Assembly (NCBI GenBank): GCA_002749535.1
Contig: MZZL01000409.1
Location: 2,868,160-2,932,159 of the forward strand
Direction of reading: 5' to 3'
Source of the DNA: Apophysomyces variabilis
Taxonomy: Eukaryota > Mucoromycota > Mucoromycetes > Mucorales > Mucoraceae
Length of the DNA: 64,000 nucleotides
How positions within the stretch are numbered: position 1 is the first letter of the stretch; each line of letters opens with the position of its first letter. This document shows positions 22,781-34,535 of the stretch, in pieces. The translations under genes and the position numbers were made by a program. The notes below the pieces were generated by a model. The model saw only the letters and a program-made list of their open reading frames with translations, made no database searches and was not told where the DNA came from.

Positions 22781-25289
22781 TCATCGAGAATGTCTGTTCA
22801 TTAGATCATCATCGTCCATATGCTCTTCTTCTTGAGATTTACTATCGTTCCGATAGCCTCCCAGTGTGGACATGATGGTTGGCGTATATACCTTGCCTGG
22901 GGACATGTAAGGATGGTGACGCGGACTACTGATCCGACCTGGTGCTGCCATGACCAAACTTCCTCGGCGACTGTTCGATAGATTGGCCGGTGGAGATGGT
23001 AAAGACGCGCCTGTAGCTGTACTGTTACTACTACTGGAGCTGCTATTATTCCCGTGGCTATCGATCTCCATCCAAGAAGGGAAATAAATGCCATCACGGC
23101 TATTGGGTGCAGTAGACGTTGGAGAACCCGACGGCGGAATAGCTTGAAACGCCGATGAATGCAAAGGTGCCATCTTCAGCCCAACACTGCCTGTAGGAGA
23201 AGATGTCTGATTTGAATTCGAAAAAGGTGGCTGCAATTCAGGTGAATTGAGTTGACCAGGAGGTGATGACCCTAAACCTGATGTTGATAAAGACCTGTCT
23301 GCTGGAGGGATCGAAACAAGAAGAGATAAGAAAAAAGTTATTGAGCGTAAATATCTTTTACTTCTCGTGGATGCAACACCGTGTCCTCTTTTCACTTGGG
23401 AAATATAGCTTACCTTCTTTCACCATCCCATTTCCATAAAAAGACATCGGCGGTTCCGTCTCATGTTTCAGTGTATCTTTCCTGCTTTTGTCACCTGAGT
23501 CCACCATGTCTTGGTTGTAGTAAAAATGTCGTGGTAGACTACCAGTACTGTTGGCATGGTGCAACCGTACGGGATTGGAAGGAGACGGGTGGTTATTCTC
23601 ATTGGGGTACATTGAATAGGGCACATGCCCGTAATTTGAACCCACAAGTCCGCCTACCGAAGGTGACCCGCCGGCGGCGGCAGCGGCTGCAGCGGCTGCT
23701 GCTGCGGCGGCCGCTGTTGCTGTTGTGATCGTCGTCGTTGGCGATGAGCCGTTATTACCATTACTATTATTTGTACGATAATCCATTTGGGAGGAGAACA
23801 TGTAGACATCATCGGTTAACATGGGGTTAGATGTACCATTGGACGGCCGATAACCTTGTTCAAAAAAAGATTAGCCCATCCGTAATTTCCACTCTGGGTA
23901 AAGGATAAGGATATATTGTTGTTTTATTTTCTTTACCTTGCTGCGTGGACGGTGACGTATCTTGATGTCCATGGGAACCATGGTCTAGCCGGTCCCATGA
24001 TCCTCCTGTCCCATGAAATGAGTTGAACGAAGTCTGTGGACGAAGTGTGCTAGACAGCCCGTTGAGTCGACCAGCTGCAAGAGTGCTATGGAGAGGCGAA
24101 GCGTAAAGGTACACACTAGGATCGTCCACAAACAAAGGATGCAGGACATCATGGATTTTGTATTGCGCTGCCAATGCCTTGGCTCTTGTGAAAGTGATCC
24201 TATGTTTCGCCAACAACAAAGAAAAATATGAATCTCAAACATATGTTTCCCTTTTTTTTTTTTTTTGGCCTTGGTGTGCTAAGGTGGTTTCCTACCATAC
24301 GCCTTTGAGATGCATTGCTCCCACTTTGACCACTACGCGACCTTTTTCGTTTTTCAGAATACCATCACGTTTGCCTCTGGACATTCCTGCCACGTTTAAC
24401 AACTTTGTTCCATTCACCATGTCGTTATCTGATAGAATAAACAAGTTATTAGGGAACCTTCGTTTCATTTTGTGACCTTTATTTTTTGTTTCTTACCTTG
24501 GCGTCTCGCAACGCAGATGCCATTTGCATCCACTTGATAGCATACAGTTCCCTCATCTTCCCAAAGTGTAGTCGTCAATTTTGGTCGTGGGACAAGACCA
24601 TGACGTGAAACAGGGTGAGATGTTGTAGAAGATAAACCGTAAGAGTAACCTCCGGTTGGTGTCGGATAGTTCCCATGTTGTGGTGGATACGGTGGATGGT
24701 TATAGGGAGAAGGGTGATGATGAGCATGGTGATGCTGATGCGGGTGGTGACTGTAGCCAGTAGGTGATGCCCCTATGGAGTCACTTGAGCCTGATGTTAT
24801 CCTTCCAGAAGGATTTGGTGTTGCTTGAGAAGACATGAAATGCTGGGCGGTGGTAGGATGTGCGGGTGGTAGAATAGCCGAAGATGATGTAGTCGGTACA
24901 GAAGTAGGTGTGGGTGAGCTGACCAGGCTATGACTTGGTCCGAGAATAAGGCTGGAGGGATCGGAAGTAGTGGGTGTTGGAAGGGATGAGGAGGAAGAGC
25001 TGCCCTCTACATTACCGTGCCAATTTCCTAAATTATCTGGCCATGCATTGCCATTGGGCCCGCCATGGCCACTAGCGCTCCTTTCCAATAGACTTGAAGA
25101 GCTACCCTCATAACTGGCAGTAGTTCCAGATGCGACAGGAGAGTAATTATGATACAAAGTTGGCATCGATGCTGGTCTTCCTAATGCATGTGAATTGGAA
25201 GGATGTGTTAACCTGGGTGGCGGTCCGCTCTGATCCGAAGGTGTTTGCGGAGAAGAGGAGAAAGATGGATCGGATGGACCGGGATACAT
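22781..25289 (-). CDS. APSES-domain transcription factor, StuA/EFG1/Asm1 type
   Basis: Exons (complement) 22781-23298, 23414-23854, 23937-24199, 24296-24428 and 24497-25289 sum to 2148 nt, 715 aa. The APSES DNA-binding domain (about residues 243-345) is split over three exons: [26 protein letters not shown] | [45 protein letters not shown] | [27 protein letters not shown], matching the bHLH-like StuA domain. Flanks are disordered: Ser/Pro-rich N-terminus, a His-rich [12 protein letters not shown] stretch, a 14-residue poly-Ala run encoded near 23671-23712, and an acidic EEEHMDDDD near the C-terminus. StuA-type factors control morphogenesis and sporulation in fungi. The 2.5 kb gene-free upstream region fits a heavily regulated developmental gene (inference). 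Confidence 0.93.
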
Positions 25290-26205
25290 TTTTTACACTG
25301 AATAAGGCTTCTTCTTTTTTCCTCGTTCAACTGATTGGTAACAACGACTTGAAATAACAGAAACGTAAAAAAAACTTTTTTTCCGTGAAGGACAAAAAAT
25401 GTGTGTCTTGTGTCAAATATAACTTTTCTGTTCACTTGTGATAAAATGAGTGTCCCCAAGCATGAGAAAATAGCCAATTCCTTTTTTCTTTTACCTCTTT
25501 TTTCTTTCTCTTGCGGAGGAATGTTCCAATCACCTTGTCTGTTCTGTTTTATTTTGTTTCCCAAGGTCAAATTTTTAAGGTCGTGAGGCGAAATTGGATT
25601 GAGCTGCAAGTGGACTTGGGGGTTCGTATTTAAGGCACTAAAAAAAAACCTTGTGATTAGGAAAAAAAAGAAGCATTTCTTTGGTCTATATGTCGAAGAA
25701 TGAAATAAAGGGGAGGGCGGAGGCGTCCAACGAGTGACAGAAACGAGTCCACGTAAATGCAGACTAGCAATTATCGAGTGCGGAGGACGAGTAGACCCTA
25801 GGGAGTCCAAGTATAATTTTTTTTGTTTGCTTTACCTTGTGTGGACCAAAAAGGAGAACACGTTAAAAGAAGGAAGAACAAGTAAAAAAAATTGACAAGC
25901 AGATAAAGAAAGGGATTCCTGCAGAAGACCAAATCGGACAGGGCGCAGAGAGAAAGTGGGTGAGAAAAAAAAAAGAAGCAAAAGAGAGAGAAAGAAAAAA
26001 TTAGGTTGGCTTTGTAGGTGTTAGAAAAAATGTGGAAGGGAACGTTTAATCCCAGGGATATCAAGAGGAGTTCAACAAGTATAGCAGGAGGCTTTGTAAG
26101 GGGAAGGAAGAGAGAGAGAAAAGTAACAAGTGGGTGAGCGAGTGAGAGTGTGATTGTGCGTGTGCGTGTGTATATTATGAAGCAAGGGAGAGACAAGAGG
26201 GAAAT

Positions 26206-26236
<31 letters not shown>

Positions 26237-27866
26237 TATAGGAAGACAGAACTTGTTTGATGATCTAGAAGACAGCAAGGTGGCCAGTTAAAAGCTTAGA
26301 TCTGCCTTTTCTTTTACGTTTTGATGCAGATGGATGCAAACTGTATGCACATGTATGTGCTTTTATGGACCAATTTGCACACAAGGAAAAGGAAATTAAA
26401 AAGGGTGTTAGAGCACCTAAAAACTTGTTGAAAAAAAAAGAGTTAAAAATGGAAGAAAAAGGGTGGATTCAAACAAAAAAGAGAAAGAGAGAGAACATGA
26501 ATAAAAAAGAGAAAGACCACAAAAAGAAATGGATGCATTGATCATCCGCTTACTCGTTTTTTTATATTCTATCTTGAACAGGCTTAAGTCGGATAGAGGT
26601 AAAGAAAGGAAAATCGTCAGCTGCTCTATCTTCTCTGAACTTGGACAATAGGTTCAATCTTCGGTTATTGATTTAAACTTTACTTTTTTATTTTTATATT
26701 TTAATTTACTTCTTGTATGAGTATCATAATCGACACTTATTGTAAAGATATATCGGAGTAATAAATGGTCCCAACGCCATCAAGGCAAAAGAAGAAGACC
26801 GATCACTGAATATTGGCTTGGCATGTCGAATTTTGTCATCAGCTTGACCATGAGTATCTTTGCCAATTGTCTCATCTCATGAAAAAAGAAGGTTTACTTT
26901 GGGACAAACATTACCTCCAACTTAGATAATATAATTTGAATATGTAACAGCTTCTATTATTATTATCATCACTAATACTGTCGCTATTAGTACTAGCTTG
27001 GAAAAAAAAACAAGTACGTATAGGTCGCTAGGCGCGCAATAGCTTTTCCTTTCGGGGGTTGGGGGAGTGGAACCAAGATAAAAGAGTTGGGTTGTAAAAA
27101 GGCGCGGTATTGGCATGCTGAGAAAAGGAGCAAGATGGGGTGGGAAAAAGGGAAACTAAAAGATAAAGGTTGGCGGAACTGAATATCACTTCGCCACGAG
27201 TCTGTCCAACCATATGGAGCAAAATGGTATGAGAGCAGAATAAGAAAGAATGAAAGAGATATAGAGAAGAAGAAGAAGAGGAAGAGGAAGAGAAGAAGGA
27301 GGGAAACGAACAAAATAAGAGAAAAATAACCATTTACTAGACCGGTTATGTTTGCAACTTGATCTCCTGATCCGGATCTTGGGTCGTTTGCTATGCGAGA
27401 GTGAAGAAGAACAAGGAGGAGGAAGACGAGGGTGAGTATGTGTTTTGGATGGCTTGTTTTGCAAGCTAGCGGATGCACTAGTCTACCTTTTTGTTGCTAC
27501 CTGCATGGCCAAGGTTGCACGATGGACAGAAAAATTTTGGTGGCGTTTCAATAGCGAAGTGTGATGTTATGCAAAAGGTCTTTCTCACTACCTTGTTCCA
27601 CAGCAGCTCGCTTTATGCAAGATGACAAGTAGGATAAATAATTCACCGTTCAAAGCTACCATAGTCTTGCAATCATTAGCCATATGCCATATCAGTCTTC
27701 CAAAAAGAAAAAAAAGGAGGAGACATGTAGAGACATAGTAAGATAATCAAAAGTTCAATAAGGAAATCATTAGGGAGAGGCCTTTCTTTTCTTTTTTTTT
27801 TTCTCTTCCTATGCTTTCCTCTTTTCTATCTATTTTTTCTTTTCACCCCTCTGGCGTATTTATTTC
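25290..27866. promoter_or_regulatory. Long divergent upstream region of APSES gene and MIT-domain gene
   Basis: 2.6 kb between divergent genes. Contains A/T homopolymers, a (GA)12 microsatellite (26209-26233), GA-rich tracts at 27240-27310 and a long minus-strand open frame (25208-25810) that overlaps the APSES start codon in another frame. No independent gene is supported; low-complexity open frames at 26072-26278 and 27028-27478 come from purine tracts. Confidence 0.5.
26209..26233. repeat. (GA)12 microsatellite
   Basis: Uninterrupted GA run about 0.9 kb upstream of the APSES gene start. Confidence 0.95.
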
Positions 27867-29678
27867 ATGAATTCCACTGTGACATTGTCTCCAATCATGC
27901 TGGGAACACTCAGTCAAAACCCATCAACAAGTGTCATGTTCAAATGCACATTGCACATGGCACTAGAGAAAGCAAATGTAGCTGTGGCATGTGAAACATC
28001 AAACGACATAAAGGGTGCCATTCAAGCATACTCGGAATCAGTTGTCCTACTTGACCAAGTGTTGTCAATGATGCATAAAGTCAGTGAGCGTAAACAGCTA
28101 CAGGACATTGTATGTTTCCCAATGAAAAACAGGAGAAGGACGAGGAGAAAGGAGGGGCTGTGAGAAAGAAAAAAAAGAAAGCATGAAAAAATAAGGAGCA
28201 GAACAGATTTTTCTTATTCATCATTTTATGTCACAGCACGATGTTTACAGAGATCGTCTATGGCTACTTCGTGCACTGGATGATCATTCCTTAACTCGGG
28301 ATTCCCAAGACGATCAACCATCAGATCACTCGCCACTTCGATCAGCCGTACCTTCCTCGGTACCTGTCACTGTTTCCCCTACCATCTCAGCTAACTCGCT
28401 CGATGTGCAAGATAATGCTTTTCAAAGACGGAGCTTACTCGTTAGGAGCGAGGAATCTTTACAAGTATTTTTGAAACGACTTGAGAACCTCAAATCAAAA
28501 AAGAAAACCAGCGAAACCCTAATGAAGCAGCCTAGACCACTATCTCTTCAATTACTGGATTCGAATAGTCGGAGCAGTTTGCAGATCCCCTTATCTCTCT
28601 TTCAACGTGAGCCAGCACCGCCCAATTCACTTACCCGTCATGGCAGTAGCACATTGCAAAGGAAATGGTCTCTCCGAGAGAATTCCGACACGCTAAAACG
28701 TAGCGGAAGCTTCAAACGGATGTCATGGTCCGGATTTGATACCGAGAAGCGGAAAAATAAGTCCGTCCCTCTATTGCAAAGTATCTCAGCCACGAGTAGT
28801 ACGGGCAGTACGCACAGGAACTCACCGGTTGATCAACAAAAGCCTATCGTGCTTCGAAAGAGTGGATGCAGTAATCATTTGCAGCTTATTTTTGCCTTTG
28901 AGCGAAGCATGCTCCATGGCGAATATATCACGGAGCGGCTATACATTCCGAAAAGCATGTGGTAGGATCTATTTCTCTTTTCCAAGCCAAAAAAAAAAAG
29001 ACTAAAGAAAGGAGGTCAAACAAGAAAAGGCAAAAATAGCTTATCTGCTTCTGCCACACCAGGTACCAAAGTAACATCAGAATACCTTGGATCGATGTCA
29101 AGCTAGCTGCTTGTAAATCACTATTGATCAGCTTATCCCGTCTGGCGCACTGGACTCATTTAGACGACATGAAAGCGAGTATGGTCGTGCTAAACACATT
29201 CGAAGAGACTTTAGAAGAGGTTCAGACCAGCTTGACTAAGAAACTGTCGAACAAATTATCCAAATCGATGGAAAGAATGAATGATGCTTTTAGTACTTCT
29301 AGTAGAAGGTAACTGTGTGTAGAGAATCAATCAGGCCAGACAGAAACGAGTACAAAGAACTATCACTCACTGGTAATTTCCCCACTCGTATTTAGCGATG
29401 ATCAATACCGCCTATACTTAGATACCTTGCAAAGGCTTTTTCAGCAAACGCACTTGCTAGGTAGCAAAAGCAATAGTTGATATCGAACGTAGCTAACAGT
29501 TTGGCATGTAGATAATTGGCAACAGCATTACAATGCATCTCCAACTCATGCTATACTTGCTGAAAAGGTAAATAAATTAAGCGAACAGCTCAACATAGTG
29601 GTCATCGGAGGGTTTGTGGCCCATGACGCTGCCGCCTTGCTTGAGAAATGGCTCCAACGGTTGACTACAATATCTTAA
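27867..29678 (+). CDS. MIT-domain protein
   Basis: Exons 27867-28109, 28237-28961, 29063-29308, 29396-29460 and 29512-29678 sum to 1446 nt, 481 aa. An N-terminal MIT-like three-helix domain (about residues 30-105) reads ALEKANVAVACETSNDIKGA then IQAYSESVVLLDQVLSMM, ending HDVYRDRLWLLRAL; MIT domains bind ESCRT-III tails and act in endosomal sorting. The middle is Ser/Arg-rich and probably disordered. The C-terminal part (about residues 310-481) is helical: WYQSNIRIPWIDVKLAACKS, LAHWTHLDDMKASMVVLNTFEETLEEVQTSL, then LNIVVIGGFVAHDAAALLEKWLQ. The last block resembles the conserved C-terminal region of fungal MIT-domain proteins of unknown function. Junctions at 28961/29063 (TG|G) and 29308/29396 (AG|C) fall in phase. 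Confidence 0.82.
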
Positions 29679-32600
29679 CAACCCATTACCGATATTCTTT
29701 CTTTACCATTGATATATGTAAAACTAATCGCATATCTGTTAATACCTTAACATGAAGCATTCCGTCACCCCTGTTCCCCATAATTACTGCAACTAGGCAT
29801 CGTATTTATTTATAGCTAGTTTCCCTATTCAAGCGACACCTCTTTTCGCTAACAATTAAGTATTCCTTTTTTTTATGTTACAATAACAAGACTGATACTG
29901 TTTGTCCGTCACTCTGTATTCATCACCAGTTACTATGATGCATCCTGACGCGAGGTAATTCTCCAAGCATTTTCGGTATGCAGTAATGCTGCTCATGTCA
30001 ATTGCCATCAAATGCACAATAATAGTGCATAATGCATTACCGTCATGGGACTATGGCACGATATAGCGTCTTGTCTCTTGGCGTCTACCTGTGTTAGTCT
30101 GTTCTCCAGAGCATTGTCCTCTTTATTCGTTACGCTAGAATGTTCTCTGCATCAAAGGGGAAGTTGTAGATGGGAACATGCTGCAATACAGATAGTTCCG
30201 TGTAACATTAACAGCGCTGTGAGCGTCATACGTCGATGACACAGACAGTACGTCAACAGTATCGGTAGCATAAGCTAGCGTACAGTTAAGGTGTTATATT
30301 CTGCATATGTCTTACAATAACGGTTAAGCGCAACGGATCAAAGGTAATAAATTTGTTCTAATCTAAGAACGCATAAGATGAGGACGAGGTATTTAGCAGG
30401 AATTGATCATCCTCGCATATTAAAAGAGTAATAAAGAACGTAACACGACTAGTTTTTACTGGAGAAAATACTCAACTGTCATATTTTGCAAGCCACAATT
30501 AAGGAAACCGTTGCCAATTATAGCTAGACTTGATCGCCACGTAAACAATCGTGGACACAAAGTAGGAGGCAGCTTCGAGCACGCTCTTGGTAAGCAGAAA
30601 GACTTTCACTTCCACTCAGTTCGTTTCAGTGGCAATATTTTATTGATGCACCTTAAGAGAGGTGTGTATGACTTTCTTTTTCGTTTATTTCATAAAGCTA
30701 GAAATAACCACAGCAGATGATAGCCAATCATGATTCTCCACAAATTATATGCACTGCGTGACCAATCGAGAAAGTAGCCTTTCCAGAAAGCCTAACTGCG
30801 CCATATTTGTAGGGGAATAAAAAGAGTAGGAAAATAGTATGGAAAGAGGATAAAGAGGGTAATCAAAAACCGGCTTATGTAGACATTTGAAATTGAATGC
30901 ATTATTTAACAGCTCATCACTTCCATCTTTGACCATCTTTTACTTGTACGGTAAATATTATTTATCTTTAGTAGAACGAAGAATGCATACAATAGCGAGA
31001 AATTCGGATATTACGGACCGGGATTAGCGAATTCCCGAAGCTGGTATAGATTACCATGGATGGGTTTCTTATAAAGGATAGTTTCAGCGAAATACCATGG
31101 CTATATTCGTGACAGAAACAGCTTTATAATATATTTATAGCATACGAATAGCTTTTCCCTCTGTCTCCATATCCCATTAAAGCTTAGTCTTGAAGTAAAA
31201 AAAACTGAGCTTGCAGCCACCCATTGGGCTAATAGCTAAAGCACTAAGCAACAAATGAGCAGACAGCATCTTGTTCCAAACTATAACGAACAAAAATAGT
31301 ATAGCTCGGTGTACGATCAAGCCACTGAAAAGTCAAGCGAAGGATACTTTGCTAACTTCACCTTGCATGCCATGAATTTCAATTGCGTATTAATAATATC
31401 ACTTTGCTGCAGCAAAGCTTATTTGTAGGTAATGACAAATACACTTCATTCACTGAACAGTAGTTCATTTACAATTAAATATAGGTATAATACCTTCTAT
31501 TTCTTTTCCTCTCCCCCTGGAGGCATTTCAATCATCACTGTACGCCTTTTAGGCACTGCTGTGCAACACATGCAGTGTGGATAACGCTCCAATATATGCA
31601 AATCTTAAAGGTAGGTATATCTCTTTAATTATAGCTTGGATTTATATCATCTATCAGTCAAATGGAAGACGCTATGCATTCTATTAAAGATATCCATAAA
31701 ATCGGCCGAGCAATCTAAGTCTCCTTCTATGCTATCGATCTTATGTTTTTCGCAGTCTTTGTTACATGCATTGACGCGGAGTCATGGTGTAGACGTAACC
31801 CCAAACATAAATAATGACCACGTACTATTCTCAATATGGTAACAGGTACGGATGAAAACATGGAGGCACAATGCATAATATGGTTGGTCTATTACGATTG
31901 TGGTACGTTTTGACAGGACAGTGTTTGTAACTGATTGGTGATTTTTGGCGCAGCGCCAAAGCTAAAGAAGTTCACGAGACTAGCGGTTTCAGAAAAATAA
32001 AAAAAAAAAGAAGCTGCAGTTGTTCCTGATTTGGATTGATCGATAACTGTCGAAGCTTATGTGCTACCTACATTTTGTTTGGGGGGATATGTTCATCGAC
32101 ATAGAAGATGTAAAATATCTCATTTCTTTTCCTGTTATCATTATCCATAAACTTTATAGTTACAGTGCTTGCAATTGCATAAACAAAGTAGAATTATACG
32201 TACCACACAAAAAAATATCTACATATGTGCTAGCGGAAACCAATGGTAAAGGTCAAACATACGTGGCTTATGCCTGCCATTGCGGAACTCAACGGGAGTC
32301 GACATGTCCAACACAAGGTTAGCTCCAGTCCTCTGTCCCACGGTAACAATGAGACACAACACATAGTTCACTCATTCTTTTCCGCTCGATAGACTTGCGC
32401 TGAAAAGAAGAGAAAGAAAGGGCATACCTTAAGATACACGTTTATTCATGTCCATTCCATATTTCGAACCAAATTTTTATGCGTAGTAGCCAAAAGAAGG
32501 AAAAAATGGAAGGATTAGGCTCCCTGTACGCTGTTATCACGGTTTGCGGCTACTATACGAGATTTAGGATAAGGGTTATACTCGTGACTTTGTGTAAAAG

Positions 32601-34319
32601 CTCATGGCATGTTTTCCGTGCCTCTCATACTTTTGCTGCGGTTGAGAATGTCTAATTAGGCTAAGAAAATGTATGTTTGTCGCGCGGATACCAATGAGGT
32701 TCATCCGGGTCTCATATAATGCAGTGAAAGTTTCGAGTCCTGTGTAAGAAATATTCTTATCTGTATTAACTTTGTTGGGTAAAAGAACAGATGTTTTGAA
32801 AAAGGCAAAAAGAAGATAACGGAAGATGAGGTTGTCCAAGGAGTAGAGTAAAATAAAATCTTGCTTGATAATTGGGTTATAATGAATAAAGGAGTACCAG
32901 ATGTGGACTAAAGTCAAACACCAAGACCTGACGTGTTTATCAACACGGATTAAAGATGGAGACAAACCAGATGAAATAGACTTTGTGGATCGTGCCAGAA
33001 TGTTTTTAGCATCTCTTGCTGTAGATCTAGATTAGAACAATAACAACGATTGCAAATGAGTCGAGAGAGAAATAAAACTAAATAGAGAAAAAGAAAAGTA
33101 ACTGGGCATTCCTTATAGTTAATCGGTTGGTAGACCAGTAATTCAAACAACCTTTTGTAGGTATGCATCAAATAAGGCGATATAATAAAGGTTTAAGATA
33201 GAAAAAGAAAATTCAAAGACCAAGTAGAAGCAATTCAAGACAAATTCATATGAATCGGGGATAAACAATACTTTTGTTTTGATGAAAGGAAGTGCAGAGT
33301 GATATCAGTGGATTAAAACGCTATTGTTTGTAGGGACCTCATATAGAATAATAGCTTAGTGATTAACCTCTTAGAAAGCTTTCAAATTGAAACAATAAAA
33401 CGTAGATTGCGAGTTACAGAACCTATTCTGTTTGTTAAAGAACCTCTTCGTTTACTGAACAGAAAGTGGACACCTATAGGCTAAATTGCAGTTTGCTACT
33501 AATGGGGTAACTATGGGAAAAGCGGATCGCCGTAGCCGTTCCCAAATACTATCAAGTGTGTTCGTCGAACGGCCGATAAACGGGATCAGACGAAGAAACT
33601 ACGTGAAATGCTGGGTCAACACTAAGTGTCCTAGCTTTTTCCAACAGGTCCAGAATCGAGACATCAATGCTTCCAAGAACATCACTCCGAAGTAAACCTC
33701 TATGCTTGTTTCTGTTGATGCAGACCCTGTCTTGTCGTCCAAATCTCAGTATAGGAGCGCTCATCAGCTGGATCACACCTTTGCTGACCGACCAACCCAG
33801 TTCGGCGCGTCCAATGCCAGGGAGGGAAATTACTGTGGTGAATACAGAGAAATATGGTGCAGTAACTGGGATGATGTAAGTCTTTATTGCAGATTGTCAT
33901 ACTAAGATAAAGGATGTTTTATCAGAAAGAGCATCGACCACTATCTTTTCAAAGTCAGCAGTGAAGTCGATGCACGTTGCTGTTTTTCGGGTTATGATTT
34001 GATACGGGCTTATCTGGCTTGTTCAGATATTAAGGATACCGAACGCCTCACAATCGGCAGCAAGGTAGCAAGACAAAACGGGTCTTGATTGAATAGCCAT
34101 CTATTTTACACAATACTCCTTAGCAATGACGTGACAGCAGGATCTCCCAAGTGGTACAAAACAGCGTAAATGGTTGATGGTTTATTTCCTTATGATGGTT
34201 TATGAATGCTTTAGTTGTATATGTTGGTTGACAATGTACGATTAGCGTTGATTAAATCAGCCGATACGGCTTTGATGCGAGGATGATAAAATAATTCTAG
34301 TAGTTTTTGATCAGGGCCA
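29679..34319. other. Gene-poor region with decayed coding fragments
   Basis: No intact gene recognised in 4.6 kb. Short minus-strand open stretches at 32576-32965 (129 codons) and 33552-33899 look like old coding sequence but match no family I know. The rest is AT-rich unique DNA. I saw no tRNA-like cloverleaf or CRISPR-like repeats. Confidence 0.4.
33552..33899 (-). pseudogene. Unidentified protein-like open segment
   Basis: About 115 codons open on the minus strand, ending in TGA at 33552, without an ATG at the 5' end. The peptide contains VISLPGIGRAELGWSVSKGV, LRFGRQDRVCINRNKHRGLL and DVLGSIDVSILDLLEKARTL, with balanced composition unlike the surrounding random frames. It lies in a region with retroelement fragments and is probably a remnant; the family is unknown to me. 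Whether it is an exon of a live gene cannot be decided here. Confidence 0.3.
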
Positions 34320-34469
34320 TTATGTGGATTTGGTATAGAAGAGGACATCGTTCCTGCATTCTTGAGCATACAGATAGACAGTTGTACTTGCAACCGAGGC
34401 GTAAGCGAGCTTCTTGCCAACCGAGGTGGGACGGGTAATGGTAGCCAGACGGGTCAAGCGAGAGTACAT
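34320..34469 (-). CDS. Putative small mitochondrial protein (49 aa)
   Basis: The ORF starts MYSRLTRLATITRPTSVGKK, an Arg/Ser/Thr-rich amphipathic start typical of a mitochondrial presequence, followed by LAYASVASTTVYLYA, which could be a membrane helix. Codons are of the C-rich type used in highly expressed genes here, unlike the surrounding AT-rich DNA. A TATA-like tatataat lies upstream on the same strand (about 34543-34550). An alternative spliced form is possible: donor gtacaa after AYASVA and acceptor ctactag near 34295, joining in phase to KLFYHPRIKAVSADLINANR and ending at 34211. I do not recognise the family; small respiratory-chain subunits have this look. Confidence 0.4.
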   Translation of the reverse strand: MYSRLTRLATITRPTSVGKKLAYASVASTTVYLYAQECRNDVLFYTKST

Positions 34470-34535
34470 GATGGAGCGAGGAATATGGAATGGAGAAGGA
34501 AAAGATAAAAGACGACTTTGCAACACTATCGGCAC

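Noticed and set aside
27028..27478. Two overlapping minus-strand frames of 90-160 codons
   Set aside because: Low-complexity Ser/Leu/Phe peptides from GA-rich tracts; no family.
32576..32965. 129-codon minus-strand frame
   Set aside because: No recognisable domain, AT-driven composition and no good splice partners; mentioned only as possible relict.
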